DNA from: Aliagarivorans taiwanensis DSM 22990
Lineage (GTDB): Bacteria > Pseudomonadota > Gammaproteobacteria > Enterobacterales > Celerinatantimonadaceae
Direction of reading: 5' to 3'
DNA length: 44,089 nt
Assembly: GCF_000429505.1 (NCBI RefSeq)
Contig: NZ_AUBZ01000013.1
Coordinates: 67,545 to 111,633, forward strand
Below the pieces are notes generated by a model that had not been told where the DNA came from, did not search any database, and saw nothing but the letters and a program-made list of their open reading frames with translations. Made by a program: the position numbers and the translations under genes. Positions 25,458 through 35,537 of the stretch are shown piece after piece; positions within the stretch are counted from its first letter, which is position 1, and each line of letters opens with the position of its first letter.

Positions 25458-26213
25458 ATGAAGAACACCCGCCTAGAAAACATTCTCAATCAGCATCTTG
25501 AAAGCTTCAAGTTCAAAGACTATTGCCCCAACGGCTTGCAAGTTGAAGGACGCGACAAGCTACAACATATCGTCACTGGTGTGACTGCCTGTCAGGCCTT
25601 GATTGATAAGGCGATCGAACTCGATGCCGATGGCATTTTGGTGCATCACGGCTTTTTCTGGAAGAACGAGGCCGAGGTGATTACTGGCATGAAGCGTCGC
25701 CGGATCCAGGCCCTGCTTAAGCACGATATCAACCTCTATGCCTATCATCTGCCTTTGGATGTGCACCCAGAGCTCGGTAACAATGCCCAGCTAGCTAAGC
25801 GATTAGGCCTTAGCCTAACCCGTGGCTTGGAAGCGTGGGATCCGCGCTCTGTGGCGATGGTGGGTAAGTTAGATGAGCCTGTGTCAGGCAGTGAGTTTGC
25901 TGCGCGCATTGAGAAGGTACTGGGTCGCCAACCGCTGCATATCGCCGGGCACAGTGGCGAGCTTAAAAAGGTGGGGATCTGCACCGGCGGCGGTCAAAGT
26001 TATCTTGGCCTGGCCGCAGAGCAGGGGCTTGATGCCTTTATCAGCGGCGAGATTTCCGAGAACACGGTACACACCGCGCGTGAGATGGGTATCGACTATT
26101 TTGCTGCAGGTCACCATGCTACCGAACGTTATGGCGTGCAGGCACTGGGCGAGTGGTTGGCGAGCGAGCACAAGCTGCAAGTGACCTATGTGGATATCGA
26201 TAACCCCGTTTAA
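25458..26213 (+). CDS. NIF3-like dinuclear metal-centre protein (YbgI family)
   Basis: This 251-residue NIF3/YbgI family protein forms, in known members, toroidal hexamers with a two-metal site; the substrate is not settled. Metal-ligand motifs are visible: DGILVHHGFFW (HH near residue 64), YAYHLPLDVHPELGNN (near 96-111) and the C-terminal AAGHHATERYG (near 217-227) with the glutamate. GRQPLHIAG and GICTGGGQSYL mark the middle. Length is typical for the short bacterial form. ATG 25458 has only a weak GTGAG site. It is followed by bfd after 125 bases. Confidence 0.92.
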   Translation: MKNTRLENILNQHLESFKFKDYCPNGLQVEGRDKLQHIVTGVTACQALIDKAIELDADGILVHHGFFWKNEAEVITGMKRRRIQALLKHDINLYAYHLPLDVHPELGNNAQLAKRLGLSLTRGLEAWDPRSVAMVGKLDEPVSGSEFAARIEKVLGRQPLHIAGHSGELKKVGICTGGGQSYLGLAAEQGLDAFISGEISENTVHTAREMGIDYFAAGHHATERYGVQALGEWLASEHKLQVTYVDIDNPV

Positions 26214-26227
26214 TGATCTTAAGCATT

Positions 26228-26246
26228 GAAAATGAGAATGGGTCGC
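26228..26246 (+). promoter_or_regulatory. Candidate Fur box upstream of bfd
   Basis: GAAAATGAGAATG resembles the first two hexamers of the Fur consensus (GATAATGATAATC), with two mismatches in twelve; the third hexamer does not match. It is about 90 bases before bfd, a gene known to be iron-regulated in other bacteria. Confidence 0.35.
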
Positions 26247-26338
26247 ATTAAACTTATTCCTGCTTTGAGTAAAAGCGCTGAGTCACATCATTTAGTGACA
26301 CGGTTTTTGGTAACAAAAAGTTTAATGCGAGGTTGAGC

Positions 26339-26530
26339 ATGTACGTTTGTCTTTGTAAGGCAATCACCGACAAACAGATCCGCGAAGCGGTGATGGAAGG
26401 GCACGATACCCTAACGAAGGTACGCGAGAAGTTGGGCGTGGCATCCGGGTGTGGCAAATGTGCGCGTACTGCTCAGCAAGTGATTAACCAAGAGCTGCAG
26501 AATCAGCCAAGTTACTACGAAGTTGCTTAA
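26339..26530 (+). CDS. bfd: Bacterioferritin-associated ferredoxin
   Basis: The 63-residue Bfd carries a 2Fe-2S cluster and reduces bacterioferritin to release iron. The four cysteines fit the Bfd arrangement C-X-C near the N-terminus (VCLCKAITDKQ) and C-X2-C (GCGKCAR) near residue 40. An upstream in-frame TTG at 26333 is possible, but ATG 26339 has GAGG at six bases. No bfr gene lies nearby. A small hairpin GTCAC-N8-GTGAC sits in the leader. Confidence 0.92.
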   Translation: MYVCLCKAITDKQIREAVMEGHDTLTKVREKLGVASGCGKCARTAQQVINQELQNQPSYYEVA

Positions 26531-26563
26531 GTTTTTCTCAAGATGAAACGGTCGCTCGGCCGT

Positions 26564-27901
26564 TTAGCTGTGCTTCTCGGCGATCAGCCAATCAAATCCC
26601 TTATCGAACCACTCCTGATTCAAACTTTGCACGCCCACTAGGGCCAACTGCTGCGATAAGCCAGCGGCTTTCTCCACCCACTGTTGCCAATGGCTATTGA
26701 ACTCTGGGATCTGCTGGATTTGCAGCCATACATCGAAGGGCAAGGCCACCATATCGAACAGTTCGCTGTTCTCAAAGCTTCGTTCCAGCTGTTTAAAGCC
26801 CTGTGGCTCCCACACCAATCGAAAACCAAACTGCTTAAGGCGGATCAGCTCGCCGATGCGCTTCAGGTCGTTTTCCCCTTGGATGATCAGCAACAGGTTA
26901 GCATTATGCGCTGCCAAGGCTTGCTCTGGGTGGGCGTTGTCGCGAAATGCCCGGCGCACATGCTGCCACGAGCAGGCCGCCGTCATCTCCGGCCGCAACT
27001 CTTCCAGTGGCCAATCCCAATACAGTTGTAGTCCTTTGGCTGGAGGGCCGTAGGCGAAGTAGCGCAGGTAGCCTTTCGGCTTGGCTTGGTGGCGCAAACG
27101 ATATCGATAGAGTCGAAACGCTGAGACCGCTACGTGGTTAAGGTGGGTGCCAATCTGCTGCTTGGGCAGATGGTCATAGACCAAGATCCCTAGCTGGCGG
27201 CATAAGGTCAGATAGCTGGTAAGCAGCGGTGATTGGTAGCCATGATAGATAAGTAGCGGAGGGCGCGGGTGGATCTGGGCGAAGGCCTCAAACCAATCCA
27301 CCAAATAGCTATCGTCATCTTCGGCCAGTAACACCATCAGCTGAGATTGCGCCAACATGGTGTTGAACTGTGGCGAAGGCGCCTGCCAAGGAAAGGCTTT
27401 AACATTGCTACGGCCGCGCAGGGTTTGTGCGAGATCGGGTTGGCTTTGCCTTGGCTGGTAGTAGCAGATGGACTTGCTGTTAGCCCAGCTCTGAAACTGT
27501 AGCTCGAGGCGCTGCAGCCAGTTGTGAAGCTCTTCTATCAGCTTGTCGGGCTTGGGGCAGTATATAAAATCGGATACGGCAAAACGCATGGCAGGCATCG
27601 CCGTTAAGAAGATAGAGACTTGGCTGTGCTCGTTAAGACGCCGGGCGAGCTGGGTTTGCTCGGTAGCACTAACGGCGTCGGGGTTGATAATAATCCCATC
27701 GACACTGGCCAGCAGGTCAGACTGACGGTCTAGGCTGGGCCAGTCATCAAATTGGTGTTCGATTACCTGACGATTAAGAGGCTGAGGCGCGAGCCCCAGC
27801 CAGATAAGTTGAGTACGCTCAACTTGCCGTAGTGAGCTGTCCGGCGTTGCTGTCAGCAACGCCAGCTCTTCACTACTTAGCAAATTGGCATAATCATTCA
27901 T
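26564..27901 (-). CDS. Unknown 445-residue protein coupled to purT, possibly a degenerate signalling protein
   Basis: I do not recognise a named family. Soluble, no membrane segments. Two stretches (residues about 25-130 and 175-270) have the rhythm of receiver-like alpha/beta domains: [19 protein letters not shown] resembles a receiver's final strand-KP-helix, and [19 protein letters not shown] a first helix region. The C-terminus (near 375-440; [12 protein letters not shown] then [21 protein letters not shown]) echoes the last strands of an EAL domain, but the catalytic EAL and metal residues are missing. It overlaps the purT stop by 4 bases (ATGA), so it is translated from the cdd-purT transcript. 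Function cannot be given; the domain reading is inference. Confidence 0.7.
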   Translation of the reverse strand: MNDYANLLSSEELALLTATPDSSLRQVERTQLIWLGLAPQPLNRQVIEHQFDDWPSLDRQSDLLASVDGIIINPDAVSATEQTQLARRLNEHSQVSIFLTAMPAMRFAVSDFIYCPKPDKLIEELHNWLQRLELQFQSWANSKSICYYQPRQSQPDLAQTLRGRSNVKAFPWQAPSPQFNTMLAQSQLMVLLAEDDDSYLVDWFEAFAQIHPRPPLLIYHGYQSPLLTSYLTLCRQLGILVYDHLPKQQIGTHLNHVAVSAFRLYRYRLRHQAKPKGYLRYFAYGPPAKGLQLYWDWPLEELRPEMTAACSWQHVRRAFRDNAHPEQALAAHNANLLLIIQGENDLKRIGELIRLKQFGFRLVWEPQGFKQLERSFENSELFDMVALPFDVWLQIQQIPEFNSHWQQWVEKAAGLSQQLALVGVQSLNQEWFDKGFDWLIAEKHS

Positions 27902-29076
27902 CGATATGTAATGTCCACCTTACTGGCAACGGTTTTCGCCTTCTCAACCGCTTGCTCGATGCTCTCACCCAAGCTTAATGCTACACCCAGACGGCGTTGG
28001 CCGTCGATCTCGGGCTTGCTGAACAAACGCAGTTGGCTATCATCGATCTGCAAAGCCTGTTCCAAGTTAGCAAAGCCAATATCTTGACTGCTGCCGTTAC
28101 CCAAGATTACCGCTGATGCAGCAGGGCCAAACTGGCGGATTTGGCGAATCGGCAAACCCAGTACCGCTTTGGCGTGCAGGGCAAACTCAGACAAGTCCTG
28201 AGAAATCAGGGTGACCATGCCGGTATCATGTGGGCGCGGCGATACTTCACTGAAGTAGACCGAATCACCTTTGATAAACAGTTCAACGCCGAACAGGCCA
28301 TAACCGCCCAGCGCATTAACTACTTTCTCTGCCACTTGTTGTGAGGCGGCTAGCGCTGCGTCAGACATTGCTTGAGGCTGCCAAGATTCGCGGTAGTCGC
28401 CATCTTCCTGACGATGACCGATAGGCGCGCAGAAGTGGATACCATCAACCGCGCTTACTGTCAGCAGGGTTATCTCATAATCGAAGTCGACAAAGCCTTC
28501 AACGATCACGCGGCCAGCACCAGTGCGCCCGCCTTCTTGTGAGTATTCCCAAGCAGCATCGGCTTGTTCGGCCTGCTTAATCACGCTCTGGCCTTTGCCC
28601 GATGAGCTCATTACTGGCTTCACCACACACGGCATACCTACTGCATCGATTGCGGCGAGGAACTCTTCTTTAGTATCGGCAAAGCGATAGTTAGAGGTGG
28701 GCACCTCCAGTTCTTCGGCGGCCAGGCGGCGAATGCCTTCGCGGTCCATGGTCAGGTGGGTGGCACGCGCAGTAGGGGTCACGCCGTAGCCTTTGGCTTC
28801 AAGCTCTAGCAAGGCACTGGTAGCAATGGCTTCAATCTCAGGCACGATGTGCTGAGGGCGCTCTTTTTCAACCAGCGCGGTCAGGGCATCGCCATCGAGC
28901 ATATCGATAACATAGCTACGATGGGCGACATGCATCGCCGGTGCGTTGGGGTAGCGGTCAACGGCAATCACTTCAACGCCGTAGCGCTGTAGTTCGATAG
29001 CAACTTCCTTGCCCAGCTCACCAGAGCCGAGAAGCATGACTTTAGTAGCTGAAGCGCAAAGCGCGGTACCTAGCAT
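27898..29076 (-). CDS. purT: Formate-dependent phosphoribosylglycinamide formyltransferase (GAR transformylase 2)
   Basis: PurT has 392 residues, the same length as the E. coli enzyme. It uses ATP and formate to formylate glycinamide ribonucleotide in purine synthesis. It has an N-terminal Rossmann-like domain ([32 protein letters not shown]), then an ATP-grasp domain ([15 protein letters not shown] near residue 152; [28 protein letters not shown] near 265). It starts 17 bases after the cdd stop codon and has GGAG nine bases before its ATG, so cdd-purT-unknown forms one operon. Confidence 0.97.
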   Translation of the reverse strand: MLGTALCASATKVMLLGSGELGKEVAIELQRYGVEVIAVDRYPNAPAMHVAHRSYVIDMLDGDALTALVEKERPQHIVPEIEAIATSALLELEAKGYGVTPTARATHLTMDREGIRRLAAEELEVPTSNYRFADTKEEFLAAIDAVGMPCVVKPVMSSSGKGQSVIKQAEQADAAWEYSQEGGRTGAGRVIVEGFVDFDYEITLLTVSAVDGIHFCAPIGHRQEDGDYRESWQPQAMSDAALAASQQVAEKVVNALGGYGLFGVELFIKGDSVYFSEVSPRPHDTGMVTLISQDLSEFALHAKAVLGLPIRQIRQFGPAASAVILGNGSSQDIGFANLEQALQIDDSQLRLFSKPEIDGQRRLGVALSLGESIEQAVEKAKTVASKVDITYR

Positions 29077-29093
29077 AGGTGGAACTCCAAAGT

Positions 29094-29945
29094 TTAGTCG
29101 TAGTGGTGGATCTCAAGGCTAATGCCTTGTTGGTGTTGGCAGAATTGCTCTAACTCTGCCTGATAAGAAAACATTTGCTCGGCCGGCTCCCACAACTCAA
29201 TGGTATCAACTTCAGACAAATCGTAGTCCTGAAGGCGCAGCTGAGAGAGCAGGCTCAGTAGCGGAGACAATGAGGGGTTATAGGCCGCATTCTCCATGTA
29301 ATAGCTCAAGGCTAGCTGTTTGTCGCCGATTCGAGCGGTAAGTGCACTTTTTACCCCGGTGTAAGGCGAGTAGCTGGCTTTTGCCGCTTGCTCTCCGCTA
29401 ATTGGGGTTGGGCTGGCCGGGCATAATCCATCTTCGATACCCAGATCGCGCGGGCCGAAAGCTTGCGGTAGTACCTCGCCAAACGGGAACTGCTGCTGGG
29501 AAAAAATCAGGGTTAGATCTGGCGCGCAGCCTAGCTCTTGGATGAACTGACGACACAGCCCGCAGGGGGCGGCATTGATCACCAAGCAGCGCAGTGGCTT
29601 ATCTTGGTGGCTGTAGGCATTGAAAATCGCCGACTGCTCGGCATGCAGCGAACCATTTAGCGAGCCGTAATCCAGCTCATAGTTGGCGCCAAAGTAAAGT
29701 TCATCGCCTTCAGTGACGGCGATCGCGCCAACATGAAAATTCGAACGGGGAGCAACCGAGAACTGGGCAACCAGCGGAAGCATGGCTTCCGCTAACTGTT
29801 CGAGGGTATAGCTTAACTGTTGGCAGAGCTGCTCACCTTGTTGTTTGCTGAGGAAGGCCGGCAACTTAACCTGCGAAGCTTCGCAGTTCAGGATCTGGCG
29901 TAATGCACCTTCCATGGCACTTTTTTCTGGAAGCGTATTTGACAT
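29094..29945 (-). CDS. cdd: Cytidine deaminase (homodimeric type)
   Basis: The 283-residue enzyme deaminates cytidine and deoxycytidine to uridine forms. It is of the long E. coli type with a catalytic and a degenerate domain. The zinc site is intact: [11 protein letters not shown] with the catalytic glutamate near residue 104, and PCGLCRQF near 129. A second-domain block is [13 protein letters not shown]. The frame is open ten codons further, but ATG 29945 has AAGGAA at good spacing. First gene of the cdd-purT operon. The 212 bases between it and the divergent galactosidase gene show no recognised operator. Confidence 0.95.
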   Translation of the reverse strand: MSNTLPEKSAMEGALRQILNCEASQVKLPAFLSKQQGEQLCQQLSYTLEQLAEAMLPLVAQFSVAPRSNFHVGAIAVTEGDELYFGANYELDYGSLNGSLHAEQSAIFNAYSHQDKPLRCLVINAAPCGLCRQFIQELGCAPDLTLIFSQQQFPFGEVLPQAFGPRDLGIEDGLCPASPTPISGEQAAKASYSPYTGVKSALTARIGDKQLALSYYMENAAYNPSLSPLLSLLSQLRLQDYDLSEVDTIELWEPAEQMFSYQAELEQFCQHQQGISLEIHHYD

Positions 29946-30157
29946 AGCGTGGTTCCTTGATGTGACTTCACTCAACGATGCCTTGGTATATTTGATTGGT
30001 CGCAGCGGCTACAGCCCACGGTAACCGGCAAGATTAACTGCTTGATGATGGCATCTTGGCGGGAAGTATACCTATTTTCGCACCAGTTTTTACTTGGAAT
30101 TTGCACGCTTACATACGATGCTAGCGCTATCCAAATATCCTGAGTTTCTACCTGTAT

Positions 30158-31903
30158 ATGTACACCCAACCCAAGGCCTTGGCCGAAGTGCGTAGCTGGC
30201 GCCAGCATCATCCTGACTATTTGCTTACACATCAATGGGTTGATAACAGCTGCCAGGTTCGGATCGACAATCTTGCTGATACTGCTCGCCACCCCGGTGA
30301 GCTGATTTTGTTCAAAGGCCTTCTGCCCGAGCACCGCAATCTGTATATGGAAGGCTGGCAGATGCTCGCGCAGACCTTGGGCAACTCGGCGACTTTAGAG
30401 GATGTCGGCCGCTGCCCCGATCACCAAAGCTATCGCTTGGCTAGCGGCGCTGGTGCCAAACGTGGCTATAACCTGCTGCTGCTTGAGGGTGATGAGGGCT
30501 ACTGCCTGATTGGTTTTGCCTCCTGCCAGCGCTTTGCCGGATTCTTCGATGTCTACCCGGATGGAACAGTTGCTATCGGTATGGACGCGGAGCAATTGGC
30601 GCTTGCCCCACGCAGCCACTGGCTGAGCGAGGTTATAGTGGTGCTGGCCGGCCCTGAGCGCGAAGCCTTACTTAGCGAGTTTGCCCAGCAAATCCAGCTG
30701 CATCACCCGCAACTGCCAGTCGCCAAGTCGCCTACAGGCTGGTGCTCGTGGTATCACTACTATGCCGATGTGAGTGAGCTAGATGTGCGCGAGAACCTGC
30801 AGCAGATGCAACAGAGCGATATGGACTATCTACTTATCGACGACGGCTACCAAGCCTTTATGGGTGATTGGTTGAGCCCGTCCGATAAGTTTGCGGCGGG
30901 CGGCAAAGCCCTCTGTCAGCAGATCGCCTTACAAGGTAAGCAGCCTGCTATTTGGCTAGCGCCGTTTATTGCCCAGCCAGAATCGAAGTTATTCCGCGAC
31001 CACCCCGATTGGTTTGTTAAAGGCGATGACGCTCAGCCATTGGCAGCCGAGCAGGTGACCTACGGTGGTTGGCGCTGTACGCCGTGGTATGTGTTGGATA
31101 CCACCCAAGCCGGGCCCCGCGACTATCTGCGCTCGGTGTTTCGCGAGATGCGCGAGCAGTGGGGCGTGCGCTACTTTAAGCTCGATGCGCTCTACTGGGG
31201 CGTACTGCCGGGTGGATATCGTGCCGATGCAAGCAAAAGCCGTATCGAAGCCTTTCGACTGGGCATGCAAGCCATCTTGGAAGGCGCGGGTGAAGACAGC
31301 TTTATCCTTGGTTGTAACGCCGCATTTTGGCCAAGCCTAGGTCTGGTGCACGGCATGCGCATTGGTGATGACGTGGAGCGCAATCCCGGTCGCTTTGCTC
31401 AGATCGCCAAGGAGTGTTTCCTGCGTAACTGGCAGCATCAACAGCTGTGGCAGAACGATCCTGATTGCATCACCTTGAGCGATATTCCCGGTCAAAGCTC
31501 CGACAGTCGTGCCTACAACTGGCACCGCGTCAGCCTGATGGCCAGTAGCGGCCTGATGTTCTCCGGCGATCGCTTAGCCAACCTGCAGCCCGCGCAGTGG
31601 GATACCTTGAATACACTGATAAAGGCGCAGCTCGCTCCAGCCCAGTTCCACGACTTAAGTTTGACCACCGCGGTGCAGTATCAGCTTGGTGAAGCGCAGG
31701 GAGTGCCCCAACATTCGCATAGCCAACCAGAGTACGCCTATTTCTTTAACTGGCACGGCGATACCCAAGAGCTTAGCCAGCGTTTAGATGGGCAATGGCA
31801 GGTGTTGTGGGGCGATGATGATGCGCTATTCACGCAAGGAAATGGTGAGGTTCGGGCTACGCTTGCCGGGCACAGTGCGTTGCTTATACAAAGAAAGAGT
31901 TAA
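30158..31903 (+). CDS. GH36-type alpha-galactosidase, cytoplasmic
   Basis: This 581-residue glycoside hydrolase matches the GH36/clan D alpha-galactosidase fold. The barrel begins at TGWCSWYHYYADVSE (near 193). Substrate residues lie in LLIDDGYQ (near 226), and YFKLDALYWG carries the likely nucleophile D343. MRIGDDVERN carries the likely acid/base, D404 or D405. No signal peptide, so it should act on alpha-galactosides already imported, such as melibiose or raffinose. No transporter or regulator gene is adjacent, which is unusual for sugar use. The first ATG (30158) has a poor ribosome site, but the protein aligns with family length from there. Confidence 0.85.
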   Translation: MYTQPKALAEVRSWRQHHPDYLLTHQWVDNSCQVRIDNLADTARHPGELILFKGLLPEHRNLYMEGWQMLAQTLGNSATLEDVGRCPDHQSYRLASGAGAKRGYNLLLLEGDEGYCLIGFASCQRFAGFFDVYPDGTVAIGMDAEQLALAPRSHWLSEVIVVLAGPEREALLSEFAQQIQLHHPQLPVAKSPTGWCSWYHYYADVSELDVRENLQQMQQSDMDYLLIDDGYQAFMGDWLSPSDKFAAGGKALCQQIALQGKQPAIWLAPFIAQPESKLFRDHPDWFVKGDDAQPLAAEQVTYGGWRCTPWYVLDTTQAGPRDYLRSVFREMREQWGVRYFKLDALYWGVLPGGYRADASKSRIEAFRLGMQAILEGAGEDSFILGCNAAFWPSLGLVHGMRIGDDVERNPGRFAQIAKECFLRNWQHQQLWQNDPDCITLSDIPGQSSDSRAYNWHRVSLMASSGLMFSGDRLANLQPAQWDTLNTLIKAQLAPAQFHDLSLTTAVQYQLGEAQGVPQHSHSQPEYAYFFNWHGDTQELSQRLDGQWQVLWGDDDALFTQGNGEVRATLAGHSALLIQRKS

Positions 31904-31954
31904 TGCAAACGAGTTGTAGAGAGTGGGTTAGCGTTGAGCGTTGGCGCAGCTAGC

Positions 31955-32506
31955 CTAAAACTTCATATCCAAGCCTAGTACGAAACGGCTGTCGCCGTAA
32001 CCGGGAATATCGTGGCTGGAGATCATCGAGCGCAGATTAACGCTGGGGCTAAGCGGTGTCATAAAGCCTAGCCCGACACCGATATCGGTTTTGTCCATCT
32101 TATAGGCCAATTGGCGCTCGGCGATGTCGTAGTAAACCGAATCGCGTCCCATGGCGCGATAGGCGCTATAGCGCGGGTCATGAAGCTGGGCGAACAGCTC
32201 CAGCTGGTAACCTTCCAGCGGAGTTTGAGCAACCGGGATCCCCACCACATCGTAGAGCTCGGTGTCATCGAAAAAGCTGTTGGTTAGGGTGGGAGTGAAA
32301 TCGGTTTTTTCGTAGGCTTTTTGGAAGGCTTCGTAAAAGGTTCGGAAGGATTTGTCGCCCATGCGCAGGAATGTAGATTGCCAGATATGGAAGTAGGGCT
32401 TGTCGACCTCTTGTTGGTCAACGTCTGTTGCTTCAGCGGCGCTTAGTGAGAGACTCAGCGGGCTGGTGATTAATACCAGTAGGCTAAGCCAGAGTTTGCT
32501 GTTCAT
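31955..32506 (-). CDS. Exported protein of unknown function, possible outer-membrane protein
   Basis: The product is 183 residues from ATG 32506. The N-terminus KLWLSLLVLITSPLSLSLSA is a good signal peptide with cleavage near the SAA. The mature protein has alternating hydrophobic strands, and the chain ends in GLDMKF, a terminal aromatic residue typical of beta-barrel outer-membrane proteins. I recognise no family. Upstream in-frame codons to 32551 are less likely because they would bury the signal. It is downstream of sbcB but separated by about 300 bases. Confidence 0.65.
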   Translation of the reverse strand: MNSKLWLSLLVLITSPLSLSLSAAEATDVDQQEVDKPYFHIWQSTFLRMGDKSFRTFYEAFQKAYEKTDFTPTLTNSFFDDTELYDVVGIPVAQTPLEGYQLELFAQLHDPRYSAYRAMGRDSVYYDIAERQLAYKMDKTDIGVGLGFMTPLSPSVNLRSMISSHDIPGYGDSRFVLGLDMKF

Positions 32507-32803
32507 TGTGTTAACCGTTGTTCCTTGCTGTCCCTTCCATGGACTCATCAACCAGTGTATGGACTACAGAGCCGGTTAACGAGGAATTTTTGTTAAATTA
32601 CGTCATTTACTGTAGGAATTTTGTGCTTGCTCACGATCTTCAGGTACTACTGAGCTTTCTAATCACTTATTTGCGGTGGATCAACGAGCGGGGAAGGAGG
32701 CTTTAGAATGAGTCAGTTAGCGAAGTGAACGGGTGATCAAGGCTAGCTGCTCGCCCCAACAATTGGCTGAGTAGCGCCAATTGCGGGACTGCGAAAATGT
32801 GAT
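32507..32803. other. Intergenic region between sbcB and the exported-protein gene
   Basis: No gene seen. CAATTGGC (32760-32767) and GCCAATTG (32776-32783) form a hairpin 20 bases after the sbcB stop codon. It has no proper U run in the leftward transcript, so termination there is only possible. Confidence 0.4.
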
Positions 32804-34216
32804 TTATAACTGCTGAATGTACTGGTAGACCTGCTTGAGGATGGTCATCTTCTTTTGGTCGTTGGCGTGCTCAAGGCTGAGTTGCTCCAGCTCAGGCAAC
32901 ACCTTGCTCGCCTGTTGCTGCAGGCTGTGTTCGCGGTGGCTTTGCCATTCACGCAGCTCGCTTTCGTTCAACAGCTCGGGGTAGTTGCGCCCCTTGTAGC
33001 GCAGCAATAACCGGTTAAGTCGGGCATCGTCAAACTGGAACTGCTTGCGGGTGATCAACTGCGGATCGCTGCTGCGCACCAACTCCATCAGTTTTTTATC
33101 AGCATTACCCACAAAGCCGCGGTAGAGGGCGGTATCCGGATTGTCATCATCGTTAAACTCGCGCTCAATCGCATACATGGCGATCAGCTTCTCGCGTACT
33201 TCGGCTGCATGGGGCGTTAGCAGGTTCAAGCTTTGGCGACACTGCTGCGCTGATACACCGAGCGCTTCGGCGCGCTCTGGTGTCAGGCTCTTGGCCGGGG
33301 CGACAAATGGGCTTTTGTTACTGTGAATGAGCTTAACCGGCACCCGACTTTGGCCTTCTTCCAGCTCGGCGCGCGGGGTGTAGAGCCGTTCATGCAACTG
33401 CTCGGGGCTGAGATCTAGCAGCACTTGGGCATCTTGGTTGAGGTCGACTGCCATCATCGCGTTGCTATTTTGCGGATGCCAGGCCAGCGGCAGCATCCAG
33501 CTCACACAGCCCTGGGCTGCGCCAAACATGCCCGATACATGCACAATCGGCTTGAGGTTAATCAGGTCAAACTGCTCGGCCACCTTGCGCTTGTTGCGCA
33601 GCTCTAAGTAAAAGTCGAACAGGCGCGGCTGGGCTTTCTTCAGCAGCTTGGCCAAATCGATGGTTGCCTGCACATCAGACAAGGCATCGTGGGCGTTGGC
33701 ATGGCCAAGTTCGTTAGCTGCGGTAAGCAGCTCTAAGCGAAAGCTCGGCAGACCATCTTCATTCTCTGGCCACTCAATGCCCTCGGGGCGCAGGGCGTAA
33801 CAGGCACGCACCAAATCAATCAGGTCCCAGCGTGAGTTGCCTTGTTGCCATTCGCGGGCATAGGGATCGAAGAAGTTGCGGTACAAGGTGTAGCGGGTCA
33901 CCTCGTCATCGAAGCGAATACTGTTGTAGCCAACACCACAGGTGCCCGGTTCGGAAAAGGCTTGGTTCACCTTGTTGATAAACTCGGCTTCCACCAAGCC
34001 CTTGCTCATGGCGATTTGCGGGCTGATCCCGGTCACCAGACAGGCGCCGGGGTGGGGCATGTAGTCGTTCGGTGGCTGGCAGAACCACTCCATCGGCTTG
34101 CCGATGGGGTTGAGATCGGCATCGGTGCGAATAGCGGCAAATTGGCAGGGGCGATCCAGGCCCGGATGGGTTCCAAAGGTTTCGTAGTCGTGAAACAGGA
34201 AGCTCTGTAGTGTCAT
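32804..34216 (-). CDS. sbcB: Exodeoxyribonuclease I
   Basis: ExoI has 470 residues, against about 475 in E. coli. It is a 3'-5' single-strand DNA exonuclease acting in recombination and mismatch repair and binding SSB. DEDD motifs are visible: HDYETFG near residue 9 (first D and E), SIRFDDEVTRYTL near 97, and HDALSDVQATIDLAKLL near 178 with the late aspartate. The SH3-like and helical C-terminal regions follow (HVSGMFGAA, VKLIHSNKSPFVAP). The start ATG 34216 has a weak ribosome site. Divergent from the HD-GYP gene. Confidence 0.96.
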   Translation of the reverse strand: MTLQSFLFHDYETFGTHPGLDRPCQFAAIRTDADLNPIGKPMEWFCQPPNDYMPHPGACLVTGISPQIAMSKGLVEAEFINKVNQAFSEPGTCGVGYNSIRFDDEVTRYTLYRNFFDPYAREWQQGNSRWDLIDLVRACYALRPEGIEWPENEDGLPSFRLELLTAANELGHANAHDALSDVQATIDLAKLLKKAQPRLFDFYLELRNKRKVAEQFDLINLKPIVHVSGMFGAAQGCVSWMLPLAWHPQNSNAMMAVDLNQDAQVLLDLSPEQLHERLYTPRAELEEGQSRVPVKLIHSNKSPFVAPAKSLTPERAEALGVSAQQCRQSLNLLTPHAAEVREKLIAMYAIEREFNDDDNPDTALYRGFVGNADKKLMELVRSSDPQLITRKQFQFDDARLNRLLLRYKGRNYPELLNESELREWQSHREHSLQQQASKVLPELEQLSLEHANDQKKMTILKQVYQYIQQL

Positions 34217-34376
34217 TGTTATTGGCTAGCCAGAATTAATTGCTGCAACCCTATCATAAAACATGGATTTTCGCTGCGCTGGCAGGCTTTAACATTTCGG
34301 CGAAAATCGTGAGTGTGACCCATACTAACAATGGTTTAAATCGTAAGCTGTTATTGAGTAAGGGATAAAACAACGC

Positions 34377-35414
34377 ATGGACACCAGCAAGGCCAACATT
34401 CTGATTGTTGACGACACCCCCGAGAACATCGACGTCATGCTCGGCATTCTAAAGCAAGACTACAACTGTAGGGTCGCTCGCGACGGCGAGATGGCATTAA
34501 AGATCTGCGCCAAGGTCAACAGCCTCGACTTGATCCTGCTCGATATTATGATGCCGGGGCTCGACGGTTATCAGGTGTGTGAACGGCTAAAAAGCGACCC
34601 CATGACCAAGCATATCCCAGTGATTTTTGTCACCGCAAAGATCTCCCCCGAAGACGAAATCCGCGGCTTTGAGCTAGGGGCGGTGGACTACATTGCTAAG
34701 CCGGTTAGCCCGCCGTTAGTCAAAGCGCGGGTGAAAACCCATGTGGCGCTGTTCGACCAAAAGCGCGAGCTATCGCGCTTGGTGGACGAGCAAACCCAAA
34801 CCATTGAAGAAACCCGGATGAAGATCATCCAACGACTGGGCCGCGCCGCCGAGTACAAAGACGATGATACCGGTATGCACGTTGTTCGCATGGCTCACTA
34901 CTCCTACATTCTGGCCAAAGCGGCCGGCATGCCGGAAGATCAGGCGCGCACCCTGCGCGACGCTGCCCCAATGCACGATATCGGCAAGATTGGTATCCCC
35001 GACGCCATCTTACAAAAGCCCGGCAAGCTCGATAGCGACGAATGGGGCACTATGCAGTTGCACGTGGAGATCGGTGGCGAAATCCTCGGTGATGACCCAT
35101 CAGACTTGCTGCAGATGGCGCGCGTCGTTGCGCTTACCCACCATGAAAAATGGAATGGTAAAGGTTACCCCAAAGGCTTAGCAGGCGAAGATATCCCGCT
35201 GGTCGGCCGGATTGTCGCCATCGCCGACGTGTTCGACGCACTGACCTCACCGCGCCCCTACAAGCAAGCTTGGACGGTGGAGCGTGCCATTGATATGTTC
35301 AAAGAGGAAGCGGGCGGGCACTTCGACCCAGAGCTGATTAAGCTGTTCTTGGAGTGCTTGCCTGAGGTGCTAGAAGTTAAAGAGCGCTTTGCCGATGAGG
35401 CTAAGCACGATTAA
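34377..35414 (+). CDS. Response regulator with HD-GYP domain (cyclic-di-GMP phosphodiesterase)
   Basis: This 345-residue cytoplasmic protein has a receiver domain at 1-120 with acid pocket D12-D13, phospho-acceptor D56 (LILLDIMMPGLDG) and the lysine in YIAKP. An HD-GYP domain spans about 145-335 (AAPMHDIGKIGIPD, LTHHEKWNGKGYPKGL with the GYP, IVAIADVFDALTSPRPYK). HD-GYP proteins degrade c-di-GMP to pGpG or GMP, lowering biofilm signalling. All visible metal ligands are kept, so it should be active. No histidine kinase gene is adjacent, so its partner is unknown. Confidence 0.93.
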   Translation: MDTSKANILIVDDTPENIDVMLGILKQDYNCRVARDGEMALKICAKVNSLDLILLDIMMPGLDGYQVCERLKSDPMTKHIPVIFVTAKISPEDEIRGFELGAVDYIAKPVSPPLVKARVKTHVALFDQKRELSRLVDEQTQTIEETRMKIIQRLGRAAEYKDDDTGMHVVRMAHYSYILAKAAGMPEDQARTLRDAAPMHDIGKIGIPDAILQKPGKLDSDEWGTMQLHVEIGGEILGDDPSDLLQMARVVALTHHEKWNGKGYPKGLAGEDIPLVGRIVAIADVFDALTSPRPYKQAWTVERAIDMFKEEAGGHFDPELIKLFLECLPEVLEVKERFADEAKHD

Positions 35415-35537
35415 TCAATGTAGCGCTGACATTCTGTTGGCGCGATAGCACAGTTATCACCGCGTTTCATTTGGTATAACGCCCTGAATCCGCTAGAATC
35501 CGCCTGCCTGTAAAACACATTACCTAGGGGAAGCGCG

